Source: Ophiothrix spiculata
Lineage: Eukaryota; Echinodermata; Ophiuroidea; Amphilepidida; Ophiotrichidae
Assembly (NCBI GenBank): GCA_000969725.1
Contig: JXSR01S004012.1
Direction: 5' to 3' (one strand)
DNA: 22,612 nucleotides
Part shown: positions 1 to 9,967 of the stretch, one piece after another
How the letters are laid out: each line of letters opens with the position of its first letter
How positions within the stretch are numbered: the first letter of the stretch is position 1
The notes under the pieces: model-generated
Database searches by the model: none
Told to the model about the DNA's origin: nothing
Seen by the model: only the letters and a program-made list of their open reading frames with translations
Translations under genes and position numbers: made by a program

Positions 1-303
1 AGAACGTAAAACATGCTATTGGCACCCGATTTTTCGGAATGAGCGATACGGTATATGATTTTCGCTATACACGAATAGAGGAGGCGCTCATATTCTTAGT
101 GACGGCGATAATTACCTGTCAATTTCAAATATGAGTACCTTCCCCAGGAGTGTATAGTGAATATTGTATACCGTATACTTCTATGTGATCGCAGCCTTAT
201 TGTGTAAAGTTCTTTGAGTTATATATTTATTTTCATAGTAAGTTAGGCATCCAAACATTGTTGTTGTGTTGTTTATATGATGATTGTTTTGTTTGGTTTT
301 CAG

Positions 304-525
304 TTCAAAATCAATGATGAATGGTGGACCTGGATTGATTACCCACAATTCCATGATTTGATGAGAGCGTATGAGTCAAGTGATGGTAAAGAGACATTCA
401 GTGCTACAGATTATATGGCCAAGACTCCTCATTGGGCCGTGTTTGGTAGCGAAGAGCAAGGCTTCGATCCCATTGAGACTAGATTCAGAAGGAAAGGAAA
501 GAACAAAGACATCACAGGATGCTAA
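304..525 (+). CDS. Probable 3'-terminal coding exon of an unidentified gene
   Basis: The frame is open from a candidate splice acceptor (T-rich tract ending TTTTCAG at 297-303) to a TAA stop, giving about 73 residues. It starts F-K-I-N-D-E-W-W-T-W-I-D-Y-P-Q-F and ends in a basic K/R-rich tail. The mixed, tryptophan-rich, low-complexity-free composition looks like real folded protein, unlike the random frames around it. The ATG at 277 lies in the presumed intron, so I do not treat it as the start; upstream exons would lie before the window. A weaker alternative is a donor at ATG|GTAAAG near 383, which would end the exon early. A possible poly(A) signal AATAAA lies at 902-907. I do not recognise the family and assign no function. 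Confidence 0.5.
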   Translation, partial: FKINDEWWTWIDYPQFHDLMRAYESSDGKETFSATDYMAKTPHWAVFGSEEQGFDPIETRFRRKGKNKDITGC

Positions 526-925
526 CACATGTAATCAGTACTCACTGCTTGGCCTATGTGAGTTACACCACTCTTATGTTCTGTGTGTAAAACCACAGAT
601 GGTTTCATATTCACACCAGAATTAGGACCTAATTTATTTTCAAAGAAGATGCCAGAACTGATCTCTTAGGAATTAGGTCACTCTGGTCGGGACTCTGGTT
701 TTCACCTTGATGTTAAACTAATAATATCAGACCGGGTATCAGACATGCCAACCTTTAGGATCCCAAAATCGTATATTTCGCAACCCCATAAAAAATGAAG
801 TTCCTAAATATGTGTAAAATATTGTTATGCACAAGTCACTGAAGGCAATGCCACCAATATGGAACAAAGTTTTAAAATAATTCTAAAACATCATTTTTTT
901 CAATAAATCCCATTTCAAGTTCATC
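526..925 (+). other. Possible 3' UTR with poly(A) signal
   Basis: This AT-rich non-coding stretch follows the stop codon of the exon at 304-525. It contains AATAAA at 902-907, about 380 nt after the stop. No other gene-like signal is seen. The UTR call depends entirely on the upstream exon being real. Confidence 0.3.
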
Positions 926-975
926 CATTAACCTAAACTGTCAAAAAAAACCTATTTAGCTCATTTTCAAGAAAT

Positions 976-1522
976 AGGGTACTTTTTCAAACCCTGGTGT
1001 TAAAACGGTAACCGCAAATTCTCGAGTTCAGGTTGTCAATGGGGGGAAAAGGTGTATGTCAGCTTCAGAAACAATCACCCTTTCAGGGGGTGATTTGAAA
1101 AACTGTGGTCACGCTATGCCTGCAACATTAAACCGGGATCATAATAGAGTGGACATTGCTGCAAGGAACTGTCATGAAGATATCGTAACTTTACTAGTTA
1201 GCATGGTTAGACAAAGTACCCAGGGGGGGCCACTCAAGTATAATGCTGCAGGCATAGCGTGACCAAGAAAAGGGTGAATTAGGGTTGTTTTTTAGGACAA
1301 AAGGGTGTATCAGGTGACACCTTTTAGGGTTTCAAAAACAGGGTACTTTTTCAAACTCAAGTGTTAAAACGGTAACGGTAAATTCCCGATTTAGGGTGTG
1401 AATGGGTGAAAAAGGGTATGTTTTGGCTTCAGAAACAATCACCCTTTAGGGGGTGTTTTGAAGAATTGTTGTCACGCTATGCCTGCAACACTATACTTGA
1501 GTGGCCCCCCGGGACAAAGTAC
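976..1522. repeat. Directly duplicated module (976-1127 and 1340-1490) with inverted ends
   Basis: Two copies about 364 bp apart share, in order, GGGTACTTTTTCAAAC, GTGTTAAAACGGTAAC, CTTCAGAAACAATCACCCTTT followed by a short AGGGGGTG hairpin partner, and GTCACGCTATGCCTGCAACA. The second copy continues into ACTTGAGTGGCCCCCCGGG. The reverse complement of that stretch occurs at about 1220-1263, just after the first copy. The block is therefore a direct duplication carrying inverted segments, as expected of a rearranged foldback-type transposon. No transposase frame is present. Confidence 0.75.
1106..1265. mobile_element. 160-bp segment bounded by 22-bp inverted repeats, holding an ankyrin-like fragment
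   Basis: The ends are TGGTCACGCTATGCCTGCAA (1106-1125) plus CA and its inverted copy at 1244-1265, 21 of 22 bases matching. Between them, 1131-1205 on the plus strand reads N-R-D-H-N-R-V-D-I-A-A-R-N-C-H-E-D-I-V-T and then L-L-V-S. This fits the ankyrin repeat consensus (helix A A-A-R-N-G-H, helix B E-D-I-V-x-L-L-L). The frame runs straight through the inverted repeats without splice signals, so this is a fragment, not a functional ankyrin gene. Capture of a piece of host gene by a foldback element is the likely origin; a chance match cannot be excluded. Confidence 0.5.
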
Positions 1523-1739
1523 CATGTTGAATCTGCAGTTGCCATAAAGTGAGTCCCTGCAAACTACAACAATAACTAAAATGGCACACCTTTACAGATA
1601 ATATGTGTAATTTTTATGGATTTGAGGTGACATTTTAGCCCATATTTTTTAATCTTCAGTAATATGGCCTTCTATGATATGTGGTAAGTGTATGTGCGGG
1701 TAAAATGTGTACATTGGTAATTTGACCCGTTTTTGAATG

Positions 1740-2230
1740 TTTAGTGGGTCAGCATTTTTGGAATATATGATTTTTATTGACTTTTTGAAGTTGTAAGCAT
1801 TTGGCCGCCATCTTGGATATGCAATTGCAAGTCATATGACATTGTTTGATAAGTGGGGAAGATTAATTTATATGCTAAAAAATGACTAAATACACCATAA
1901 ATTGTTCAACATATTAGGGATTTAGACAAATAGTTGGTGGTGTTTTTAGTATTTTGGCTGGCCGTCTTGAATATGTAGTTGAATTTCAAATAGCCCTATT
2001 TTGGTTAGTGGGGTGGGGTGATGGAAGTCAATTTAAAATTCCCAAAGTATATTTGAGGATATGAGTTTTATTGATATTTTAGCATTTTGGTCGCCACCTT
2101 GGATCTGCAAACAAAATCTATGTGGCCTTGTCTTATACGTAGTTGGGAATGATGAAATTCAGTTTATATGCTTAGACATGAAAATACCCAAACTGGTCAG
2201 CATATTAGGGACATGTGATTTTTGATAAGT
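1740..2230. repeat. Degenerate tandem repeat, about 3 units of 130-155 bp
   Basis: Related units recur with the anchors GGCCGCCATCTTGGATATG (about 1803), GGCTGGCCGTCTTGAATATG (about 1956) and GGTCGCCACCTTGGATCTG (about 2089). Similar flanks recur, such as TAGTGGGG/AAGTGGGGAAGAT and CATATTAGGGA. The first anchor matches a YY1 site (GCCGCCATCTTGG); the others have decayed from it. No coding potential is seen. Confidence 0.55.
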
Positions 2231-2420
2231 TGTTGATGAATACATAATAAAGAATAGACAAGACAATGCATCGTTTGATCATTGGCATGCACAAGGATAT
2301 TTTTTAATTCTCAATGAATTACAAGAAATAGTCTTACATAGAGAAGCACAAATCATGAATATCACAGGGTTATTAGCACTACGGTTTGTATATTAGGCAA
2401 CTACAAAAAATGCGTTTTTA

Positions 2421-3107
2421 AGGGGGGGACAGCACGTTAACATTTATGCAAGTTTATTTTTGTACCATAACTTGATAAGCACAAAATTATACATTTCCAG
2501 AAAGGGATTTTCACAAGGAACATTCAGATGTTGCATCATTTTTATTTTTTAGGATTTCGATCAATTTTTTGAATTTCATGCCAAAAAATGACCAAAAATG
2601 GAAATATTTTTGGACCTTATTTGGCATGAAAATCAAAAAATTTGCCAAAATCCTAAAAAATAAAAATGACGCAACATCTGAGTGGGTGTTTTAAATTAAA
2701 ATTCCCATTCAGAAGTATTTTTTTAATTGTTATTTTTAGCTTGTCTGGAAGCCCAAATGGCCAAAAAATGTGTTTTTTGTGATTTTCTCAAAAACTGATA
2801 CTTAGTCAAAAAATCAACATCACCATGTTCCTTGTGAAAATCCCTTTCTGGAAATGTATACTTTTGTGCTTATCAAGAATTCCCATTCCGAAGTCATTTT
2901 TTAAAAATATGTTATTTTTAGCTGGTAAGCCCAAATGGTCAAAAAATGAGTTTTTTGTGATTTTTGGACAAAAATCAATATCACCATCATGTTCCTTGTG
3001 AAAATTCCTTTCTGGAAATGTATACTTTTATTTAACTTTATGCACTTTGTTAAAAAGTTATGGTACAAAATAAACTTGCAAAAACTTGAGTAACGTGCTG
3101 TCCCCCG
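2421..3107. mobile_element. 687-bp foldback/MITE with about 110-bp terminal inverted repeats and TA target duplication
   Basis: The left end (AGGGGGGGACAGCACGTTA) matches the inverted right end (CGGGGGACAGCACGTTA). Similarity continues inward for over 100 bp through AAGTTTATTTT(T)GTACCATAACTT, TACATTTCCAGAAAGG and TTTTCACAAGGAACAT. TA flanks both sides (2419-2420 and 3108-3109), as for Tc1/mariner-superfamily insertions. Inside are a second, nested hairpin (2525-2680) and a direct duplication (about 2700-2876 and 2877-3030). No transposase is encoded, so it is non-autonomous. Confidence 0.85.
2525..2680. repeat. Nested 59-bp-arm hairpin inside the foldback element
   Basis: The arms at 2525-2583 and 2622-2680 are almost perfectly inverse. 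The outer part CAGATGTTGC(A/G)TCATTTTTAT, then TTTTTAGGATTT, and the inner part TTTTTTGA(A/T)TTTCATGCCA all match. The loop is about 38 bp. The high arm identity implies recent formation or gene conversion between the arms. Confidence 0.85.
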
Positions 3108-3109
3108 TA

Positions 3110-4536
3110 AGTTCTTTCAATCTAAAATATAAAATAGAGAATAATTTTATTGGCAGCTGCAGTTTGATACTATTTATGTTACACGGTTACAGACATGTGA
3201 TCAGTATTAAATATAACATGGCCATAAGAAAAAATATACCCTTTTCTCATTTATGTTTTTTTATGCATGATTGCCAGGTCTTCTGTTTTTTGCATTAATG
3301 TGTAGCATTATGGCAAAATAATTCATTGTATATTTAGTTTTAAGATACTCATGATGTCCTATCATCAAACCATGTATTTTTGCTTCAAACAAAATGAGCT
3401 TATAGGAATTTTTTGCTCTTATAAATAGCAAAATCAAATCTTCCTTCAGCTAACATAGCAAAAGAATCTGGTGGTCACAAAATCTCTTACAAATCACTAT
3501 AAATGACATTAAAATAACTCTGTAATCATTTTGTCCATATTCGTATGTATGGTGTGTGAGAAAACATGTTTGTGGCTAAATTTCTATGCACACCTTGTTA
3601 AAAAGCTATTTTACAATTAAAAAACAATGCTCTTCCAACCATCTGCAAATCCTTGAATTTGGAGATTACAATGAATCCATCATTTGTTTGAAGGTTTGTG
3701 CCTACTATTAGGCAAGATTTCAATACCTCTATAGACCATTTCAAATCGGCATGTTTCCATCGCTGAATCTGTCTTGCATTTAATAGTAATAGTGCTAATT
3801 CGGACAATGAAAATATGCAAAGTGGTTAATTGTTTAATAATTTACAGTTAGCCACTGACTAATATTGGTCAATTACTCCCCTCTTAACAAAAGGTTACAC
3901 CATTTTGCAGGCAAAGTAAAAACACAAAAGTCACCTAATTTCAAGTCCATATGAAACTTTAAAAAAAATACTATCATATGCAGATCTCTAATTCTGGTAA
4001 TAAAAAACAATTTATCTAAAACGTAAGCAGGCAAGGATGTGAAACTGCTAAATAACACTTATTGACTCAGCTTGATATTGCAAGAAAAGAATATTCAATT
4101 TGTGAAGAATTGCTGCATTGCCAAATAAAAAAGAATACTGGATTCAGTGAACCTAAATGAACCTGCAAACATGCAAATCATTTTTCATGGCCACTTTATC
4201 TAAAGATCCTGAAACTGATCGTCAAGAAAGAGCTGAAAGCTGCCAAAGTTTGCACCCAAGAGTTAAAATTTGGCAGGTTTATCAAGTAAAAGGGCTCAAA
4301 GGTGTAATAAAAAGGGCTGAAATAAGCTGAAAAGTTTGGGTTTTCTTTCCCAGATATTACAAGCAAATAGTTTCAGTTATATCAAGAGCTTCAAGAGGGT
4401 TCAGTTGAAGGCCCATGAAATATGGTTGACCTACAAGTTCATATAACATATTACCATGTGTAACAGTTACAATGAGTATAGCCCTTAAGACTAAAAAAAT
4501 GTTTCATTAATATTAGCATAAACAAAACAAACATAT
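3110..4536. other. Non-coding stretch, nothing identified
   Basis: AT-rich sequence without convincing exons, TIR pairs or RNA genes. The only open frames are under about 70 codons with no recognisable composition. It could be intronic or intergenic. Confidence 0.5.
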
Positions 4537-5024
4537 CAGTTCGGCGGAACTCACAATTTGGATACGTATCCAAATTCAGATACTCCGTATAACAATTCTG
4601 ATACCCGAAATTCGGATTAAAAACAGCTGAAACGGGATATCAGCTGATATGAATATTCAGCTTCGCCGTGCACGAGACCGGTATGTATAAAAGTCAATAA
4701 CATTATCATCATTTGTCATCTAAATTCTAACAAAGTATTGGCCAAATTATTTTGCCTTCTGTGATAAGAAGCTATCAGGACATGTTTCGAAGCTGTTCCG
4801 CTGGAATTGCACAGATGAAAATGACATTTCCACAGATACATTTATCATAAATGCAAGAAAGATGTTCTACATGTACTTGCCAGCTTGCGCCATCGATTTG
4901 TTTTCTGCGCCACGAGAGGAGTATCAGAATTCAGATACCCCTCCATATCCGAATTCGGATACGGGTATCACAATTTGGATACGAAATGTGCGTGGGTATC
5001 CGAATTGTGAGTTCCGCCAAACTG
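4537..5024. mobile_element. MITE family A, copy 1 (488 bp)
   Basis: The terminal inverted repeat starts CAGTTCGGCGGAACTCACAA on the left; the inverted right end starts CAGTTTGGCGGAACTCACAA. The TIR itself contains the near-palindrome AGTTC-GGCG-GAACT. Both subterminal regions carry iterated GGATAC/GTATCC-GAATT motifs, which may bind a transposase. ATAT flanks both sides. A homologous copy lies at 9465-9967, with long shared interior stretches such as CAGCTTCGCCGTGCAC, TATGTATAAAAGTCAATAAC and GATGTTCTACATGTACTTGC. No transposase frame is present. Confidence 0.9.
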
Positions 5025-6104
5025 ATATGGAGAAGCATTTTTTGAAATGGTTGACAATAGACAGAAAGACTAAACAGACTGATAGACATATCATGCTTCC
5101 ATAAACTCAACACTCTTCTGATAGACTAAAAATTATGGATGGTAGGAAGGTAGGCCTCCTCTTAAATTTTCAGGGGGGAAAACACCGTATTTTATGCTGG
5201 TCTGGGTTTGTTTTGTCATTAGTTTTTCTAAAATCACTAAATTTGAGTGCTTTTTCCAACCCTGATTTTTTTTAATTTAGAGTCTGCTTAAGCCAATCTG
5301 AATTAAACAATTTTTTTAGGCCTCATGCGATCCTAGTACAAATTGCATGCAGTCAGCCATTATTAGGTCCAAATGCTAAACTATGCCGCTGGGTTTGTAT
5401 GATTGCTATAAAATGCAACACAAATTTGTCATCATGATTTGTATTTGACAAATATTTACAGAATGTAATCCTGATTCTTATCTCTTATTAAGTTAACATG
5501 TTGAAAACCGTCTTTATACAATACATAAACGTCATCCAAAACTCTTTCAGAGCATTGTACACATGACTTAACTTACAGCTGAAAAACATCTGATACAAAA
5601 ATAATTTATTCTTGGTACAACATGGTATGTGGTACTTTACATGACATTTCCAATGATTACATGATTACAACCCTAGAAAAATAATAAACAATCACAAATT
5701 CAACCATCTAAAAAGACTCTTGAAGTCTTCATTTTGAGGCTCAAGTTGTTCAATTTGTTCTAAAACAGACATGCAATATTATTGGCAAATTTCTAAATAT
5801 TGAAACTGATTTAAATCTCAGGAATATGTTACAAAACTCAATCGTTCTCCAAAAAAATCTATAGCCACTTCATTGGCCATCTTTTTAATGAAATATCTAA
5901 GGGGCTAGGTCACACATCACTGTTTCGAGCCAAATTTATGCATAACATATATAATCCCACTATTGTTTTGTTTTATACATTGTTATTCATCATGTGTTTG
6001 TTAAAAGTGGGTTCAATTTGTTATCAATACGGTTGTGTCCATTTGGCACATGTGCGGTATGTGAAACTTTTGAGCCTTATATAAGTGTATGATATGCTCT
6101 GAAG
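5025..6104. other. Non-coding stretch, nothing identified
   Basis: AT-rich DNA with no supported exon, RNA gene or inverted-repeat element. Confidence 0.5.
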
Positions 6105-6286
6105 CAGAGGTTCTCAACTTGTCCTTACCATGCACCATATAAAAGAGAAAATTGTTGGAAAAAAGCACCAAATGTGCCCGTTTCTTGTTGTATTTCTTAT
6201 GCGGTTTATTTTTTGAGATAGAGCCAAAGGGCCAATCAGTACAAAGCAACAAAGCTGGTGCATGCACCACAAGCTGAGAAGCACTG
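6105..6286. mobile_element. hAT-like MITE (182 bp)
   Basis: The left end CAGAGGTTCTCAACTTG and the inverted right end CAGTGCTTCTCAGCTTG match the classic hAT (Charlie-type) terminus CAG-N-GGTTCTCAAC. Just inside each end is a related CATGCACC motif. I could not see a clean 8-bp target duplication, so the insertion is probably old. Confidence 0.7.
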
Positions 6287-6767
6287 GGTCGATCTAAAGT
6301 ATGCTCCGAAATGCTAAATTGGTTTAGGCCCCCCCCCCCCTAAAAAAAAAAAAACTATCTCAGCTTCTTTAGGCCCAAAACCCTAAGCGCTACGCGGTTG
6401 GGGTGGTTTTTTTTGTCAAAAAGGCTATGCGCTACACGGAAATTTATTACGTTTTAAGGTCACTATTTTATTTTTGGGCCGCCAATTTATTTATTTTTAA
6501 TCTCTCGATGTAAGAAAAAAATAAAAAGCAAAAAATCTCCTGAAAAACCTTTAAAAATAAATTCGGTAAAATTCAAATTTTTAACCCTATGCGCGCAGGA
6601 AGCCAAGACAGAATTCTTTTTTCTTTGGCTTCATAAAACAGAGCAAAACCCAAGATCAAATTAAAACCATATCATATGCCATGTTTGAAACAATACTAAC
6701 AGTGTTGAGATATTAGATCTCATTACAATACATTTTGCTTTAATGTTCACTGATAGGCTCAAAACAA
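6287..6767. other. Non-coding stretch with a poly(C)-poly(A) tract
   Basis: A run of about 13 C followed by about 13 A lies at 6330-6355. Two related motifs follow: AAGCGCTACGCGGTTGGGG (about 6384) and TGCGCTACACGG (about 6428). No gene is seen. Such C/A tracts often mark old retro-insertions. Confidence 0.4.
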
Positions 6768-7021
6768 AGTCGGCTTCCAAACAAAATTTACGCTACCAAA
6801 CATTTGGTCGTGACGTCACCAAATATTTGCCATCAAATTTAAAGTATGAACCGTTAACAAACATTTGGTGCAATGTATATGGCAATTCAATACATGTGCA
6901 ATCTAGCGCAAAATTTTATTTGGTCTCAACTCGGTGTCGAAGTTATTTTATTTGGTGTCACTCGTCATTTTGACGTCACGACCAAATGTTTGGTAGCGAA
7001 AATTTTGTTTGGAGGCCGACT
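6768..7021. mobile_element. 254-bp MITE with 51-bp, 96%-identical inverted repeats, each containing a CRE palindrome
   Basis: Arms 6768-6818 and 6971-7021 match at 49 of 51 positions, starting AGTCGGC(T/C)TCCAAACAAAA. The arms contain the palindromic ACCAAACATTTGGT (6795-6808) and end in TGACGTCA, the consensus cAMP-response element. The interior has further CAAATATTTG, CAAACATTTGG and TTTGGTGTCAC variants. The right side ends in TA; the left has AA, so a TA duplication is possible but decayed. High arm identity points to a young element. Confidence 0.9.
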
Positions 7022-7863
7022 ATGTTTTTCACCCATACTGTTAGACAAAATGTGGCTACAACTTTCTTTCAATCAATCCCATTGAAAGGACTGGAATACT
7101 TTACTATTGATAAACAATGCAAATCAAAATTGGAATTAGCAATCGTGGTGACCGCACAGGTGAAATCAGCCCAAAGTTTTGCAGATTGTACACAAAGTTG
7201 TGCTAAAAAAGTAAACCTGAATTGGTGTTCAAACCTGAATTGTATGGTGTGGATACATCATTGTACCTTAATGCCACAGTAGGTGTTGCAAGCAAAGAAA
7301 CTCCTTCCCTGAATCACATTGAACCTGAATTTGTTGGAGCATAAGGAGGGTTTGCACGGCGTGATACGCACCGTGTACGGCTACGCGCACAGCTGGCTCT
7401 GCGGGTCAACAATTTTAAAAGCGTAGAATAGGAAAACAAAATCAGCAAAAAATCAAATCGGTAATTTTTGATGAATTTGTACCAGAATATTAAATTTCAA
7501 CACAATGTGTATGAAAACATTCTTGCCGCCCAGTAGTCGCATGGAATTATGGTATAAATTGAATGAAACGTTACAGCATATTTTGGGGTTTTTTCATCTG
7601 ACCGGGCTATGTAAGTGGGCCACCAAGAAGGCGACCGCGAGTATAAAATTGGTAGGATATGATAACATGTGCAAACCCTCTATTGGAAATTTAGGTGAAT
7701 CCAGAGTTCCTTCAATTTTGATGATCTGGATCGCTCAAAATTTAGGGCACAGGATACCATGAGAAAAATTAAACCTCTTGTTTTAAATGTTGAGCAATGC
7801 AAATCAAGCCTCTCTGAATGCACCATTTAAGTCCCTCTTGTTTTAAACTCAAATTGATTGGAA
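7022..7863. other. Non-coding stretch, no supported gene
   Basis: A CpG-containing patch at about 7355-7405 includes GCACGGCGTG and CACCGTGTAC, which partly self-pair. A frame at 7505-7762 has a vaguely protein-like middle (K-L-V-G-Y-D-N-M-C), but it lacks splice context and family match, so I do not annotate it as a gene. Confidence 0.4.
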
Positions 7864-8020
7864 CTTGCCATTAACCCTAACCCTATCATAAAACCAAAAA
7901 ATAACAAAGTTAGGCAAACCGCCTAAGTCCAATACATCATAGACCAGAGTCAGTTATGATCATGAAATCGCTGCCATGGCAGTGCATGCTCAGTGGCTTG
8001 ATATATATGACCTGCTCCCA
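7864..8020 (+). repeat. Partial tRNA-type SINE/repeat copy related to 17917-18060
   Basis: The series TAACCCTAACCC, CTAAGTCCAATAC(A)TCATAGA, AGAGT(C/T)AG(T/C)TATGATCA(T/C)GAAATC, ATGGCAG and CTCAGTGGCTTGA is shared in order with 17917-18050. The CTCAGTGGCTTGA stretch resembles an RNA polymerase III A box. This copy lacks the B box present in the other copies, so it is 3'-truncated. Confidence 0.65.
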
Positions 8021-8113
8021 CGAAACCCAGACAAAGTCCAGAAAAGTCATTTTTCTGATTTGCCCATATTAAAAATGCTGAAATTACAAGCATTTCAAAT
8101 TATGTTTCACTTG

Positions 8114-8440
8114 TCAACATTGTTCATCCTTTTGCCCATTTAAATCAATATTCCCAAAGAAAATTCCTTCATTTGTGACATGTTCATTGGGATTAAAGTC
8201 CATTAGTGCTGTGGCGACTTTGTCCGGGTTTTGTGAGAAGTGGCGTAGGGGGTTTGGGTTCATTATGTCCCTGGAAGTCTTTAAAACTTGTCCATCAAAT
8301 CCGTCATAACCTGGACTGGTATACAATTTTTTGTTTTTAAATGCTTAAAATTTCTTGGACAATTTTACTCTGGCACCTCTTGCTCCTTCGAAATGTTGCT
8401 TCTTCAGTGTTAAATATTTTGATGCGTCAAACCCTTATGA
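8114..8440 (-). pseudogene. Protein-like minus-strand reading frame with in-frame stop, family unknown
   Basis: Reading the minus strand from about 8440, one frame gives G-F-D-A-S-K-Y-L-T-L-K-K-Q-H-F-E-G-A-R-G, continues to V-K-L-S-K-K-F, hits TAA (about 8343-8345), then resumes A-F-K-N-K-K-L-Y-T-S-P-G-Y-D-G-F-D-G. It runs through R-H-F-S-Q-N-P-D-K-V and F-N-P-N-E-H-V-T to a final stop at 8114. Composition on both sides of the stop looks like one protein. Either this is a decayed gene, or the part after a possible acceptor TTGTATACCAG (exon from about 8306) is a real terminal exon; the acceptor lacks a good pyrimidine tract. An upstream stop at about 8435 also interrupts the frame. I do not recognise the family. 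A 33-bp piece (8176-8208) recurs at 13647-13679. Confidence 0.4.
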
Positions 8441-8710
8441 AGAGATGAATGTCCGAGTAAAATCATAGCTAAAGTCGGCATCACAATTCTTCAGACGATG
8501 TAAATAAACGTCTAGAGTACAGGGCCAAATGTTTACGCGATCGGTACCCTGCAATTGGTGGTCACGTGACTGATTTTGTCCGAGGAATTTTGGCAGAAAT
8601 CCAAGTTGAGTTGTTCCACAAAATGCAGCACAATATCCCTGTGGTCTGGTAGAATGTACTTGGCTCACTATGGAAGCCATATGAAGCAGAATCTTGACGT
8701 TAAACAACAT

Positions 8711-9464
8711 TACATGGAAGGGTTAGTTAGTGTCATTACCAAGATTTAGTTGTTTCTACATCTACTAAGTATGTTTATATCATATATATATGTATAGTTT
8801 TAAAAATGGCCAATACAATGACACAGGAAAAATACATTTGATATAGCAGGCTGGCCAATGCCTGCCTACCGGTCAGTCAGTTTTTCTGGCGTCTGGACAT
8901 AATACTGGTCATCCCTTGTTGGCATGTCACACATATTTACATTCCTGCAGGAACAATATTGGGAGCAAAGCAACCATAAGAACCAATAGTCACTTTGGTT
9001 TTTAAAAACTAATCCCCTTTCTATCTTTATCTATACACGTTTTTGACATTCACATTAAACTAGGACATATAACATTTCAATTTATATTGGAGAAGTAAAG
9101 TAATCATCCAAAATTGACTTATTCCAGGTTGATTTCAATTATCTGTGTTTCTACCTTAGATTTAGAGAGGACATGCCAGACTGCATATATTACACAGTGA
9201 AAAGCTGGTGCGTCTATCGTGGTGGTCGCATGACCAGCGTCACATCAAACATTTCCAAGTGTGCAAACTAACTTGCCACATCTGGAAAATTTTGTGGCAA
9301 GCATGACAAGCTGATAAATCGATGACCTTGTTGTGACGGTCGTAAAAACATGTCTTTTTGAGTTGGTATTTTCCTCAACACGGACCATTACAGTAATATG
9401 CAAATGTGTCGTTCGCGACAGCTCAAAATTGCAAATTTGTGGTTGTCTGCTGCAGCTACTAACT
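8711..9464. other. Non-coding stretch with a small hairpin
   Basis: The only structure I see is a perfect 9-bp stem, CTTGCCACA/TGTGGCAAG, at about 9272-9301, and a short TGGTCGCATGACCA palindrome at about 9223-9236. No gene is supported. Confidence 0.4.
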
Positions 9465-9967
9465 CAGTTCAGCGGAACTGACAATTCGGATCCGAATTTA
9501 GATACTCCGTATCAAAATTCTGATACCCGTGTCTGAATTTGGATTAAAAACAGCTGAAACGGATATCAGCTGAAATTAATATTCAGCTTTGTAATTCAGC
9601 TTCGCCGTGCACCATACCGTATGTATAAAAGTCAATAACATTATCATCATTTGTCATCTAAATCCCAAGAAAGTTTTAGCCAAATTATTTTGCCTTCTGT
9701 GATAAGGAGCTATCAGGACGTTCCGCTGGAATTGCACAGATGGAAATGACATTTCCACAGATACATTTATCATAGATGCAAGAAAGATGTTCTACATGTA
9801 CTTGCCAGCTTGCGCTATCGATTCGTTTCCTGCACCACGACAAGCATATCAGAATTCGGATACCCCTCCATATCCTAATTCTGATACGGGTATCACAATT
9901 TGGATACAAAATGTACGTGGGTATCCAAATTCAGATACGTATCCGAATTGTGAGTTCCGCCAAACTG
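9465..9967. mobile_element. MITE family A, copy 2 (503 bp)
   Basis: Same family and orientation as 4537-5024. The left end is CAGTTCAGCGGAACTGACAA; the inverted right end starts CAGTTTGGCGGAACTCACAA. Interior identity with copy 1 is high for most of the length. Differences include an extra TTTGTAATTCAGC near 9588 and an additional GGTATCC-AATTC-GATACG block near the right end, so the subterminal repeat array has expanded. Short frames inside it are shadows of the repeat. Confidence 0.9.

Noticed and set aside
3598-3807. 69-codon minus-strand frame
   Set aside because: Composition is not convincing and no acceptor or donor of quality borders it.
4851-5113. Overlapping frames on both strands, repeated at 9685-10051
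   Set aside because: They are the MITE family A subterminal repeats read in several frames (I-R-I-R-I type products), not genes.
7505-7762. Plus-strand 85-codon frame with K-L-V-G-Y-D-N-M-C, faintly like motifs in some transposases
   Set aside because: Only a handful of residues look suggestive; there is no catalytic pattern, splice context or second matching segment.
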